From Rutstroemia sp. NJR-2017a BVV2 (Eukaryota; Ascomycota; Leotiomycetes; Helotiales; Rutstroemiaceae): a DNA stretch of 64,000 nucleotides. Where the stretch lies: positions 372,001 to 436,000 of the forward strand of contig NJPS01000037.1 in assembly GCA_002946415.1 (NCBI GenBank). The letters run 5' to 3'. Position numbers and translations under genes: made by a program. Below, piece after piece: positions 12,001 to 22,690 of the stretch. The notes under the pieces are model-generated. The model worked only from the letters and a program-made list of their open reading frames with translations, was not told where the DNA came from and searched no databases. Each line of letters starts with the position of its first letter. The stretch's first letter is position 1.

Positions 12001-12597
12001 CCGCCAAAAGACTGGAAAAGGGAAAAACGAGGATGTGGTTGCGACGATTGCAAGCTTATGGACGCCTTCTTGGTCCACCCCGACAAACAAGTAGATACTT
12101 TTTACATCAACGGCCAACGAAGAAAGCATTTGAGTACACAACTGTCGAGATGTTCTTCCTATGATCCTTCCCAAAAGCATATAGATCTCTCAGAAAGCAG
12201 AATAAAATCGCCGTTTGGATTGGTAGTCAAGAAGGTTCTAGATTTTCATCACAGCCGTGTTTCGAGGTGGAGAAAAGATGGAGAAACCATGAGAACTATC
12301 ATCCGAGACCTGGCACCCCCAGCAGATTTGAAGAAGCTTTTGGGGGATTATTATGATACTTTAGTAGTACAAGGGATACCTATTTCTGCAACACCCCCAG
12401 GAGAAACATCACTTCCTAAAGCCACACGAGGGTCTCTGCTAGCAGGGAAGACTTCTACCGCCGCACTCAAGCCGTCAAGTGGTAATGTTACTGCTGCTGG
12501 TTCTTCAAACAAGAAGAGGTCGGCACCTTCGAGTGTGGATGGCCGTGAGGATGGACTTCATTCCAGGAAAAAGCGTCAAGCTACGTGGAAGAAGTGA
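9057..12597 (+). CDS. 2OG-Fe(II) dioxygenase-family protein with replaced iron ligands (probable pseudoenzyme)
   Basis: Seven exons (9057-9667, 9726-9879, 9936-10029, 10230-10744, 10793-11166, 11223-11426, 11478-12597) give 3072 nt, 1023 residues, the usual size of this fungal family of prolyl-4-hydroxylase-like proteins. An acidic N-terminus precedes DLRDYLESLEIGGQF, then the ANPAWLSMLQ segment and the core strand ALVDIILPSARIDGGDI. Family members normally have H-x-D after LLYE-x-G and a distal His before the SG-x-R motif. Here these positions read Y201-Q-P203 and V261 (TDVSVKSPPLNSGKR). Only the 2OG-binding-type Arg271 remains. The C-terminal half shows the family's acidic DYYDDYWGHEYD region, GCGCDDCKLMDAF and QRRKHL motifs, and a basic tail. 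Introns 2 and 3 are inferred from the family alignment; intron 3 (200 bp, donor GTCAGT) is the weakest. An alternative acceptor after 9695 would add ten residues without restoring H-x-D. Catalysis by the usual mechanism is unlikely. Confidence 0.8.
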
Positions 12598-12952
12598 CGA
12601 GAGAATCTGAAGAGTGATGATTAGCTTCCTCCGATCAGCGGGCTGGATAGGATCTGTGAGCGTTCGTATTCGGAAGATCTTTTGTAGCTATCTTTGGCAA
12701 GGACCTTGTACGATATTAAGATTGGATTTGGGACGTGTCATTTGTATAATAGTGGCCGAGCCGTGAATTATTGTTTTCGAGGAAGATTTTGCGTTAAATG
12801 ATAGGGCGGAAACATACATATGTTAGACTATCAGCCGCATCTGATCTCTACCCCTCCTCTGCGTCTCTCCACTTCTGCTTAACGTCTTCTTTTTCCTCCC
12901 GCAAACAACCAGGTTTTCAACCCTTCAGCCCACACTAAATCACCTCATCCCA
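12598..12952. other. Intergenic 3' region of the dioxygenase-like gene
   Basis: No ORF of note. It probably contains the 3' UTR and terminator of the rightward gene. A pyrimidine-rich stretch starts at about 12850. Confidence 0.4.
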
Positions 12953-13423
12953 TCACACAGCAACTGCCAAATTAATCCATAGCAACACTACCCCTACCAC
13001 CAGCATCCGCATCCCTACCCCCTTCTCTCTCCTCCCTCTCCTACCCATAGCATATGTCCCCGAAGAAGCAGAAGAACTACTTTCGCTCGAAACAATATAT
13101 CCACCCGGGATACTTCTCCGCTCATCACCAATCATTTCCTCCCTCGCTGCAACCTCATCTCTACCCCTTTGCTTATTCCCCACCTCATCTTCCACCTCCC
13201 CCTCCTCTCCAGACCCAGCTGTGCTTACCACAACTACAATTGACCTCTCGTCTCTCACCGACTTCGTACTACTCTCACTCCATTTAAGAACATCATTCCG
13301 CTCTTGTTCCCCCTCCTTTCCACTCCTAACCCCCGTCCAAGTCTCGTAAGCTACAGCTGTAGGAAAAGTGCACAAACATCTATGCATCTGCCTCGGTCTC
13401 TTCTCCCAGCACTTAAGTCCCAT
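12953..13423 (-). CDS. Doubtful small protein with hydrophobic C-terminus
   Basis: A 156-codon ORF. Its C-terminus (MLVVGVVLLWINLAVAV) is a hydrophobic tail preceded by a Ser-rich stretch (SSESSSSASSGT) and basic residues, an arrangement seen in GPI-anchored fungal proteins. The N-terminal half has no signal peptide, so if the gene is real an upstream exon is missing. A plus-strand ORF overlaps the same pyrimidine-rich DNA (13054-13287), so this could equally be chance open frame in biased sequence. No domain is recognised. Confidence 0.25.
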   Translation of the reverse strand: MGLKCWEKRPRQMHRCLCTFPTAVAYETWTGVRSGKEGEQERNDVLKWSESSTKSVRDERSIVVVVSTAGSGEEGEVEDEVGNKQRGRDEVAAREEMIGDERRSIPGGYIVSSESSSSASSGTYAMGRRGRREKGVGMRMLVVGVVLLWINLAVAV

Positions 13424-14263
13424 AGGAAACTTAACAGGCTGAAGTTACATGTATAAAATCGAAAATCAGGTTGTTAGAAAGTGTGAAATCGAGGCTAGGT
13501 GGGCGGCGTTATTTTGGTGTTTGTCTTCGTGTGAGATGTGTATTGTATTGGTGCATAAGTACTGAATAATATAATGCACATATGGAGGAAGAAGAGAGAA
13601 GTAGAATTTTGCCAATGAATAAAATAGTACTGGATAGATATGAAATATTCAATAAACGCAAGAAGGGCTGGGGTGGGCTGGGATGAGGAATGTACACGAT
13701 AATCCCATATTAGAGGAATGAATAGATAAATGAGAAAGCACGACAAGGAAAAGAAATTCATACACGATTCTAAGTACGAAATGAATTGAATGCGCCATTC
13801 GTACGTATAATATAACTCCTTTACAATTTCGAACTCGTGGAAACATCTGTGTATAACGGGTAGTAACGAGACGAGGTTCCAGGCTCCAGCCGATGTGACA
13901 TCGTTCCCCGATATAACATGTGAATATGATTCGATTCAAGATAACGGAATTGTTAGTTTTCTTTGAGATCTTGTGCTGCTTGTTATTGTCGTCAAGTAAG
14001 GGAGCGAACGTTGTGCTGTGGTTCGACCAGACCTGCGTAGGTGGTGATCCCTATCCGGGCCTCCGGCATAGTTGGTGAATCATTTTTCTCCCCGCGGTAC
14101 CAGTATGCTAAAGGTACCACGGCAAGCCATATCTCCAAAGCTACCTGAGTAGATTGAAATTCCATTTGTGGGATGTTTTGAGACGATATGTTTCCGATGA
14201 TAGAGCGGGGTTGTTTTATCAACGTTATTCCCAAGTTCCCAACATAGTTAGACAAGTTATTGT
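13424..14263. other. Intergenic, 3' flank of the HET gene
   Basis: AT-richer sequence with no supported gene. The minus-strand ORF 14288-13992 overlaps the HET gene's end in another frame and most likely represents its 3' UTR. Confidence 0.45.
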
Positions 14264-16813
14264 TCAAACAATAGTAATTGTGTACCATGTTTCTCCGTTT
14301 GCAACTGTGACTGACTCATAGTCCGATTCAGTAGGCATATTTTCTATGGCATCTGCTCTTTCAAACAGATCTTCTTCCCGTGATTTGGCAGTGTCGTACT
14401 GAATTCTAAAAACTCCTACACGTACGTATTGGCCGTTCTTGGGCGTTCTTTTGAGGAAGATACCATCGTGCCATGCCATTTTTGTGTCTGTGTAATATTG
14501 AATCGGAATATGAGAGGTGCCAATAGACACTAGCACGCAGACCTCATCGAAGTCTTCTAGTTGGTAGTAATCCATAAATAACCTCGCGTCTACCGCCCGC
14601 CCAGCGACGAATATCTCCCCACAAGGGGAATCATATTTACTATCGGGATCCCAAAAGTGGTGAAGACGCACTATACAGGGTAAAATACGTCGCGTGCTTA
14701 TCGCCAAAGCTCCACCATCTATACAGTTGAAAGGATCACAGGTTGGAGAGCCTTCAAAGGTAATGACAACACTGATAACCTTTATAGAAGACTTAAATAG
14801 AGTACTCGTACTAGAATTCATGTAGAAAGTTTCTCCTGGTATTCCAAGCCAGGACCACGAAGGCACGCCTGGCAACCTCGGTTCGACATACGTAAGAGGG
14901 GTTTTGGCCCGCCAGCAAAGCTGCATTTCGAAGTCTTTTCGCCAGAGTCCCGCCAAGTACTCGTCGCCAGTCTTGTTTCCTATCACCCGAGCGATACCTG
15001 CAATGGCAACAACTCTGTCGCTTTGATACCTCAATTTACTTGCTGTATACATCCTGACGATCGTGTTCCATTCTTTATGAAGCTCTACTTTGCTGATAGA
15101 ATCCCGTTCTTGAAGCCACTGAGGAAGTTGATTGGAGTATCTATCGCAAGCCCGTCTTGTTGCACAGTGCCAGAAAAGCTGTGAAACTCCAAAGTATAAC
15201 GTTCGTGGAGCCAGTAATCTCTCCTGCAGAGCCCACGCTCGTTTGGATAATGGCGTCTCAGTAGTGTTATCATATACAAGACCTGTGTCTACAATATCTA
15301 AGATTTGTTGCTTATCATCGACCTCAATCACAGCACGACTACCTTGAGTGTAAATATCATCGCGCTCAAATAAGCAGCCTGTTCTCCCATCTGCTGCCGC
15401 TGTCGCTGCTATATTCAAAGTTGACATCCCATAAACTGTAGTCATACGAGCCGACTCCTTCCGCCAGTCATCGGGATCATCTTGAATAATACAAAGAGAA
15501 TCAATCCATAGCCACGAGAATCCTAGACTTCGAGCAATCTCAACAGCATCGCGGAATGTTTTGCAAAGGCCAGCATAAGGAATCTCTTGGAGTAACAATA
15601 AATGGTTGCTCTTTCGAAGCTTGAAGACTTCCAGTTCTCCCCAGCAATGACTCAGAGTCGCATATTTCGAGCAATCTTCATACTGTGATGAATAGCACAA
15701 CCGTATTTTTTTGAGCTCAATCTTAATCAATCGTGTTGGAATTATGGTTCGGTCTTGTTGTGAGCAGCCTTCATGATTGAGAAAGCAGTCGTTAAGCCAA
15801 CGTCTTGCAAGATTCAGAGCACCAGTCTGCTGCTCAGGAGGGGCATGACATGACTGCTCAGCGACAGGCAAATTGTGGAATTTGTCGGAGTCATATTCTG
15901 CCGTAGTGAAGGCCGAGAGGGACGGATTGTATGGTTTGAGCTTTACCAAGAACATAGAATGCCGACTGTTTTCGAGACAAAGATAACATACTTCACCAAC
16001 CAAATAGTTTTTATGTTTCATGTGTCCGGGCCACAACGCGAGGTATGTTCCGCCCTCGAACTTGAATTTGTTTTTAATGTGTCCAGGAAGCTCGTTTTTT
16101 CTTCCACATATCCGAAGTATGCTTGTAATATACTTACATAGTGGACAACCTCGGAAAGCTGATAATTTAAGTTGGTCAATATCTTCATGAAAGGGGGTAG
16201 CCAACTTCAGCAGGGCTCCGTTTCCCATGCTCAAAGATTTCCTGATGACTGAGTCCCACGAATCAAAGTAGACGCGGCAAAATGGGCAATGGTCAGGATT
16301 GATACTGGGCAGCGTATCTATTGAGCGCCATGTATCAACCTGTTTCCGCGCCGTCCTCCTCAATTCATTCGTATCAATACCCACTTCAGAAGGCCACCAA
16401 ATTGTGTCCTTTTCCAAGCATTTTGAAATACCTTCTGTGTCGTACCCGTCCGAACCTATTTGCTGCTCCTCGTCCGAGTCGTCCCACTGTGACAGTGGAC
16501 TCACCACAGATCCTTCCGCTGACACAGCAGTATAAGACATTTTATTGATAACAACTGCTTTAGCAAAAGCCTGGAAGTCTGAAGATGTCGCCTCAATTTC
16601 ATTTTGCCGCTCAGTTTCAGCTGGCTGAGATTTCTCTCGAGGTAGCCCATTCTCAGCCGCCCTGGCGAAGGCCGTCGAAGGGCTTCTCTCAGCATTCGAA
16701 GCCTCACGATCATCTGCTGGTATGATGTCCTGCGGTATCATATTTTCTATGCTGACGATAATCGATTCTATGTGCGATGACCCCACACTCAGCCTTATCG
16801 GGAATCTCTCCAA
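14264..16813 (-). CDS. HET-domain protein (heterokaryon incompatibility type)
   Basis: A single-exon gene of 849 residues. The HET domain spans roughly residues 385-545 and shows the classical blocks in order: YATLSHCWGE, then TFRDAVEIARSLGFSWLWID leading to SLCIIQDDPDDW, then YGMSTLNIAATAA, and LSKRAWALQERLLAPRTLYF. Upstream are two cysteine pairs (HCPFC and GCPLC) common in the pre-HET region of this subfamily. The N-terminal 130 residues are acidic and low complexity. HET domains are TIR-related modules that trigger regulated cell death when non-self partners meet, but most copies in a genome have no proven role in incompatibility. The start at 16813 is the first Met in frame, about 165 bp downstream of a TATA box. 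No frameshift or stop interrupts it. A partner such as an NLR is not visible nearby. Confidence 0.92.
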   Translation of the reverse strand: MERFPIRLSVGSSHIESIIVSIENMIPQDIIPADDREASNAERSPSTAFARAAENGLPREKSQPAETERQNEIEATSSDFQAFAKAVVINKMSYTAVSAEGSVVSPLSQWDDSDEEQQIGSDGYDTEGISKCLEKDTIWWPSEVGIDTNELRRTARKQVDTWRSIDTLPSINPDHCPFCRVYFDSWDSVIRKSLSMGNGALLKLATPFHEDIDQLKLSAFRGCPLCKYITSILRICGRKNELPGHIKNKFKFEGGTYLALWPGHMKHKNYLVGEVCYLCLENSRHSMFLVKLKPYNPSLSAFTTAEYDSDKFHNLPVAEQSCHAPPEQQTGALNLARRWLNDCFLNHEGCSQQDRTIIPTRLIKIELKKIRLCYSSQYEDCSKYATLSHCWGELEVFKLRKSNHLLLLQEIPYAGLCKTFRDAVEIARSLGFSWLWIDSLCIIQDDPDDWRKESARMTTVYGMSTLNIAATAAADGRTGCLFERDDIYTQGSRAVIEVDDKQQILDIVDTGLVYDNTTETPLSKRAWALQERLLAPRTLYFGVSQLFWHCATRRACDRYSNQLPQWLQERDSISKVELHKEWNTIVRMYTASKLRYQSDRVVAIAGIARVIGNKTGDEYLAGLWRKDFEMQLCWRAKTPLTYVEPRLPGVPSWSWLGIPGETFYMNSSTSTLFKSSIKVISVVITFEGSPTCDPFNCIDGGALAISTRRILPCIVRLHHFWDPDSKYDSPCGEIFVAGRAVDARLFMDYYQLEDFDEVCVLVSIGTSHIPIQYYTDTKMAWHDGIFLKRTPKNGQYVRVGVFRIQYDTAKSREEDLFERADAIENMPTESDYESVTVANGETWYTITIV

Positions 16814-16977
16814 CCTCGACTTCTCCTCGGGATATGGGATATGAGTGGTCTGCCAAACTTCGCATTTGAGAGCAGAGTATAGATTACATGTTCGCAGTTA
16901 TATGTTCGCAATAAAAGAGGATTTGAGTCAGAGTTACACGAGAATACTTTGAGAAACACTCGGGTGGGTCAGATGTC

Positions 16978-16985
16978 TTTTATAT
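16978..16985 (-). promoter_or_regulatory. TATA box upstream of the HET gene
   Basis: On the minus strand the sequence reads CATATAAAAG, a good TATA element, at about 165 bp before the HET start codon and pointing toward it. It is the only such match in the interval between 16814 and 17570. The rest of that interval holds nothing else I can name. Confidence 0.5.
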
Positions 16986-17570
16986 GCAAGAACCGCCGTT
17001 CTGCCGCGTGACATTGAGGCGCAGGGTAAGAAAAGGATGGCTGCTTTTGAGCTACGAAGAAGATCAGGCTGCCAAACTTGAAGTTCTCTCACCAGCGGGG
17101 TTGGGGGGTGGTTAGCGACTAGTATGTATTCAACCTAGCGCCACTTAATTGATTGGACTTCACCAACCAGCTGGCCTTCCTCGGTTTTGGATAGTTACTC
17201 TACTCTCAGATATAAGTAGTTCCGGGGGAGGGTACTGAGGACTGACAGTCTCGAATTGACTGAAATAGAATGTTGACGCTACTTCCCGACCGCAACGTAT
17301 TCACGACCCTCCGGTACCTCCGCCACGCCTATTTCTCCTGTGCAGAACTAGCAGGCCGATAACAATGCCCGAATTCATTTGCTCCATGAAAACAGTACAA
17401 TCTCTTAGTTAGAGTCTTCAGAAAAGTCGTTCGAAAACAGTTTTACTATCTCCAACAAACCGGCCCATTTTGTCTACCCCAGAGAGCCTTTCACATCCCC
17501 CAACCCCCACCAGCCGCCGGCAATTACGTTACAAACCCCTTTCTTACACGATCGCCTTCTTTCAGGCGAT

Positions 17571-19015
17571 ATGGCTAGCCATCAAGCGTCACAAATCTCT
17601 GAAGACGCTCAATGCTTAGAAAGTAAGTAAACTGATTTATTACACAGCTTATATATATACTCCAACTAATCAATCATTAATAGAAGAACTACCACCCTTT
17701 ACTAGCACCACTCCCAGCCAAGAGGGAAGTATAATACTCCTCCCTTCAATTATACAGTAATATAAGTTAATACAAATCCAGTCTCCATAAACTCAGCATC
17801 AAAATCGAAAACGTAAAACATCACAAGAAATCCAAACTCCTGTCTCACGCCCTCAAAAGCGGGTACAGATGTCTCCTCCAGGATGTTCTGTTCTAGATAC
17901 CGCTGCTGAGAACACAACAATCAGTGGTAGTGCTAGTGCTGCCGGGAACCATCTCGAGTCTAGCCCAGGCATTCCAGCCAAATATCTCCCTCCGGAAGAG
18001 GAGCAGAGTTCTAACCACGCGTTGAGTCCAAATCCGGTTCCGGAGAATCCTAGCAATATCAAGGTCCAGGACCGCGAGATCGATGCCGTTACATTCTGGT
18101 TCAGAAACAAGAACCTGGTCCGGACCAAACCCATCATCCCTCTCCGCCCCACCACCACCACCACCATCTTCCCCCACCCCATCCCCCACCTCAAACCACA
18201 ATCCCCTCTCCCCCCGCAGCCGACTCTACGAAGTCACCCTCCTCACATCAAATATCCACATGTCCTCCGGTCCCGGACCCACATCTTCCAGTCTCTTACT
18301 CTGCGCCTCTCTCCTAGAAACCGAACAACCTCTCCCTATTCCACTCCTCCCGCCTCTCCCAAACCTACCCTCGTCTCCGCAACGAACCCAAAAGCAAGCT
18401 CATCCGGGATCTCTCCCCCCTGCTAGTTCCCTCCGCAGCATCCATCCCCGCCCCTCAACCACCTCTCCCCAAAACATGCCGCCTGCATCCCTCACGGTCC
18501 CGCAACCGGCATACTGCGCCGGATATCCAGCATCTGCAATTTCCGCCTCGCAACTCCGCAAACTGCACCCGTATATCAAGACCCGGGGTCTGGAAACCCA
18601 CACCTTTCCTAGCTCCACGCTGGATGTACTTCCCGCCTCAGCAACCCCGGGCTGAATATCGCGGATCGAGAAAACGCGTCAGGTCATCGATCTCTACCGC
18701 CAGCTGTCCCACCACTGGCAGCAAGAACCCCATCGCCCCGCCCCTCTCCATCTCCGTCTCGCACCGCATACCCACTCTACTGCGCCTACTAGCTACCCCA
18801 TTATCAATGACCGAGATCCAACATCAATCTATCGATACTTACTCCCCCATTTCAGCATCACGAACGAAGATGGGAGAGAGAGATGGACGGCTTATACATT
18901 CCCAAATAACAATTATAACGCCTACGGTCCAATACATCTTGAAAGACTCCGCTCAGCCGTGGATCAACTCAACTACATGCCTGATCTGATCCTTCTTCCC
19001 AGTTCCAGCACGTGA
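17571..19015 (+). pseudogene. Possible decaying coding region, family unknown
   Basis: An ATG at 17571 opens MASHQASQISEDAQCLE, followed by a GT-AG intron to about 17682. The next 150 bp are AT-rich with stops unless another intron (ending with CAG before about 17800) is assumed. A frame then runs from 17869 (MSPPGCSVLDTAAENT) to 18426. A second frame, open from 18083 to 19015, is broken by a single TGA at 18653-18655. After that it shows protein-like composition (RQVIDLYRQLSHHW and YRYLLPHFSITNEDG). A third segment just downstream (SLISDIPAVIQKAEKQPVMS) lies in yet another frame. Changing frames plus isolated stops suggest a gene losing function, or a gene whose introns I could not place. 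Proline-rich DNA here also yields long chance ORFs. No family recognised. Confidence 0.3.
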
Positions 19016-20017
19016 ACATCGCAGCTTCTTTCTCAAACCGATGAGATGAGGAAGCAAGGCAATCCGACTCGCAAGATCGTTGATCTCAGATATCCCCGCC
19101 GTCATTCAGAAAGCTGAGAAGCAACCAGTCATGAGCAGGGCGGAATACTTTAGGGTATATGTGCAAATAATGGTGTTGAGGCTGATTTTAGGTATCTGTA
19201 CGGTGTTGCTAGGTGGTAGTAATTGCGTAGTATAGATTGCTAGTATCTAGTTCAGTATATAAGTATCTGGTCATCTCCAAGCGGCAGCTGGCCAGCATTA
19301 ATAGTTGTGCGATTTTGGAGTACAGTATAGTTAGTTTTTGGACCGAAACTTCATCTGAACTACCGTAAGCAAAACAAGAAACACCAGCACAACAAGGAAA
19401 ACACAGAAAGACAAGCAATGGTAATAATAGTTGTAATGTAATGCATTTCAAATCTCCTATGCCAATTCCGATTCCTATTGCACTTCATCCCCTCTTCATT
19501 CATTCCCCTTCCTTCCTCTCCTTAACCCCCTCATCCATAACCCCCTCTCCACGCCCTCTCGCCCCCTTCCCCACCCCGCTTCATCCCCTCTGAATATCCT
19601 CCTTCCTCTTCGCCTATCTTCCCCCCTCCCTAATCCCCTCCTCAAAAAATACATCCAGCATATGTATATAAAGTATAAACCATACAGCGCACAAGCATCA
19701 AAAATTTCATGAATAATCCCTAACCCAACCCATCCTGTCCCATTCCAACGAGACAAAAAACCTTCCTATTCCCCCATCCCTTTCCCCCCAGACTTCGACC
19801 TCAAAACGCCGATAAACGCCACATTCCATGAAATGTTTGTATCCCAAACCCCACCCATCGTAGTAGCATCCATCTACTACCCCAACTGACTCGCCTATCC
19901 ATCTTGCTCGTATGGTATCCGCTTTTTCAACAAAAAAAGAATTTTATACAAGATACACTTCTTCTATCTCCCCCTCCCCCTCAAAATCCCACTTCATCTC
20001 TCGATATCCATCTCCCC
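19016..20017. other. Intergenic, 3' flank of the Ost-alpha family gene
   Basis: CT-rich on the plus strand between 19480 and 20030. Several overlapping low-complexity ORFs on both strands are not credible. It presumably includes the 3' UTR of the leftward gene ending at 20018. Confidence 0.4.
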
Positions 20018-21898
20018 TCAATATTTATTCTCCCCCTCCCTCGCCTGCCCCTGCCCCCACAACGCATTATGCACATGACTCGACGTATCCGCCGACTCCA
20101 CCGGCGTCCTCGAATTTCCCCACTGTTCCGACGGGCGTCCGGGCGCCGCTCTTCGCATTCGTTCCGCTCGTTTCTGTTCGAGATACATCTGCGGTTCCGA
20201 TAAATTGCCATACGGCGACGGAGACCGGGACATATACGGTGAAGGCGAGGCCATTGGACTTCGATAGGGTTCTGGTTCGCCGGGGGCCATGAAAGGATTT
20301 TCTTGCCTTCTTGGGCCTGGTATCAGACGCTCGGGATGGCTCATGCCGTTCGATGTGATATCCTGTCCGTCGGAGTTATATCGTTGGGCGGCGGGGGTAT
20401 ATGCTGAGTAGTTGAGATTCGTTGGATTAGGTTGTGCGTAATCCATCAGTCCAACCTCTTCCTCGCCCTCCATCGCTGCTTTATGACCACCAAACGGCCT
20501 GTTTGGGTTAGCAATCGGAAGACCATCCCCGGCTTTGTAGGACGTATCAGCTGAGTCTGTGGACTGGAGGGTCATGTCGTTGTCGTGATTTAAAGACGCT
20601 GGCTTGTAGGAAAGATCCTGTTCTCGATTCTTGACACCCACGAACAACCATCGCATACCACGTGCAAATGCTTTCACAAGATCCCAAGGATTCATGGCAT
20701 CGCCAATCGCTTTGAATCCAAGAGGACCGCCTTGTTTCGGACCGAGGGGTTGTGTTTCTCCATGAGACGATACGTACTTGGTCGCTTTCGTTCCAGATGC
20801 GTAAGGAGCCCATGGGAAGGCGAATAAATGCAAGACGGCGAAGATGGCCATCTCAATGCAAAGCAATAAGTTCGGAATACCCACTTTAAGATCGGGATAT
20901 GCTAGATACTGGTTGGGTTTAACGATACCCAAGCTGGATGACATTAATATACTGATGGCAAAACTTTGCCAGAAGGAAAGGAAAATGACAGCCTTGATGG
21001 CCGCGACTTTGAGGAAAGGTCTATGTGGGGCGAGGTCCACACGAGTTTGAAGGTAGAATTGAATCAAACAGAACATAGCGATGGTCACTGCTGCACCTTC
21101 AATCACGAGGATCTAGTGAAACGTTAGCAGCACAAACATTTTTGTCATGGAAACGGTACTCACCCAGATGTGTGCAAAAACGGGAGAATCTGAAGAATCA
21201 CAGTATTTGCCATAATATTCCGTAATGACAGCCGTGATAGTCATGGCAACACGAATGAAACAGTATTGGTAGACTCCAGTCCAGATGATATTGAACCATG
21301 TCAAGCCGCTTCTGGGTGTTCTCCAAGGACCTCTATCACCACCACAACATTTCCTCATCCACGTCACAGGCCAAACCCACGGTTTCGGTGTTATCCCTCG
21401 AAAATAAACTTTCTGGTTGTGAAGATCCGGGGCGATGTAATGACACAGTAGGGCGAAGAAAGACGCGATGGCGAAAGCTTCGTAACATTCCGACATCACA
21501 CTGTAATAAATTTCATGCCAGTATTGCCAAAATCCGAGGAAGGATGCCGCCGAGTAGATAGGAACCATGAAAAGGATACGAATGATACTGCGAGTATTTA
21601 GTGAACTGATCTATATATATCTGACTTGAAGTTGCTGGTACATACTGTCGTTGCTCATCCGGTTTCGTATAGTGCATCGCATGCATCCACATCAAATACA
21701 ATGAGACTATCGAGGCGATCAAAGCTGTCGCCGCAGAAATTATTATACCGAGCTGATGAAATGTGAGATCTCCCACTAGCGCAACTTCCGACCCCCCAAC
21801 TGTTGATGTCGTCAGTAGATACTTCTTCGAGGTAGAAGATGGAACCGCATACTTCGCATATCATCTAGCGTTGCATTGCATGTTGTATTGATAAACAT
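20018..21898 (-). CDS. Organic solute transporter Ost-alpha/TMEM184 (DUF300) family protein
   Basis: Four exons (21898-21853, 21799-21646, 21587-21164, 21112-20018) give 572 residues in one frame. The short first exon encodes MFINTTCNATLDDM, whose two N-glycosylation sequons fit an extracellular N-terminus; it was chosen because the second exon has an upstream stop and no Met. The core shows the family's seven helices and hallmark strings: HYTKPDEQRHIIRILFMVPI, SECYEAFAIASFFALLCHY, KPWVWP, GLTWFNIIWTGVYQY and HIWILVIEGAAVTIAMFCL. Members act at the plasma or vacuolar membrane; animal Ost-alpha moves steroids and bile acids, but fungal substrates are not established. After about residue 330 comes a long hydrophilic, Pro/Ser/Tyr-rich cytosolic tail that is probably disordered and phosphorylated. 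It is transcribed away from the 7-kb gene-free interval on its right. Confidence 0.9.
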
Positions 21899-22640
21899 CT
21901 TTATGTTTATTGCTGGTCAACTGCCTGACCAGCTCGACGACTCGAGCGCTTTGAATACTAGGTGTGGCCAGTCGTCCGGGTGTTCTTCACCTCTGCCTAT
22001 TCCTTCAACACAATCTCCGTGTCTTTCGTCCTTTCGCTCATGTAAATATCGATCGCTTTCAGTCGGTCGGTCGAGAGGTATGCCGCTTGAGGTTGTAGAT
22101 GGGATATTCGTGAAGGTTCGAGGTAATGAAAGGGGTGGCGGTGCTGTTGTTTGGAGCAAGAATAGATCTACCAACGAGCGTCGACGACGATAGACAAGGG
22201 TATCTCGACCTCGAAATAGAAAAAACAAATCGAACTGAGTTGTTGAAGCGTGAATGTATAACTCAAATGGGTATCGAAGAATTAATCAGGTTGAACTCTC
22301 GACCTTTTCGTGTTTCTTGCGCAGTTCGTTTCGGAGTTGTTGGTTTCCGCATATGCGACTTGTGGAGTTGGGTGACGGATGAGGTGAGGTTTACCGATGT
22401 TGGAAGGGGATCTAGGTAGCAAACCAGTGCATGAAAGATGACTTTGTCGGGTTTAGAATGGATGGTTCGAGGTAGGTACGAAAGGACTAGGTTGAAAGAG
22501 AATGTAATGTACGAGGCAAGTCGGAAAGGGCTGAGGCGCAAGCAAACACGCAAGAACAAGGAAGGTAACAGTTGGACAAGTAAGGTTCACAGAAAGGAAG
22601 GCTGATTTTTGAAGGAAAAGGTCTGCGGTCAGTGGTGTGG

Positions 22641-22690
22641 AGTGAGCGTGAGCGTGAGCGTGAGCGTGAGGACGAGGGCGAGGGCGAGGG
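22641..22690. repeat. Hexanucleotide repeat (GTGAGC / GAGGGC)
   Basis: About five tandem GTGAGC units pass into GAGGGC units. It lies in the leader or promoter side of the Ost-alpha gene and carries no gene. Confidence 0.85.

Noticed and set aside
13992..14288. 98-codon minus-strand ORF at the end of the HET gene
   Set aside because: It overlaps the HET stop in another frame and has no motif; probably 3' UTR.
14264..21898. Secondary-metabolite or allorecognition gene cluster around the HET gene
   Set aside because: No polyketide, peptide synthetase, NLR or known HET partner gene is present in the flanks.
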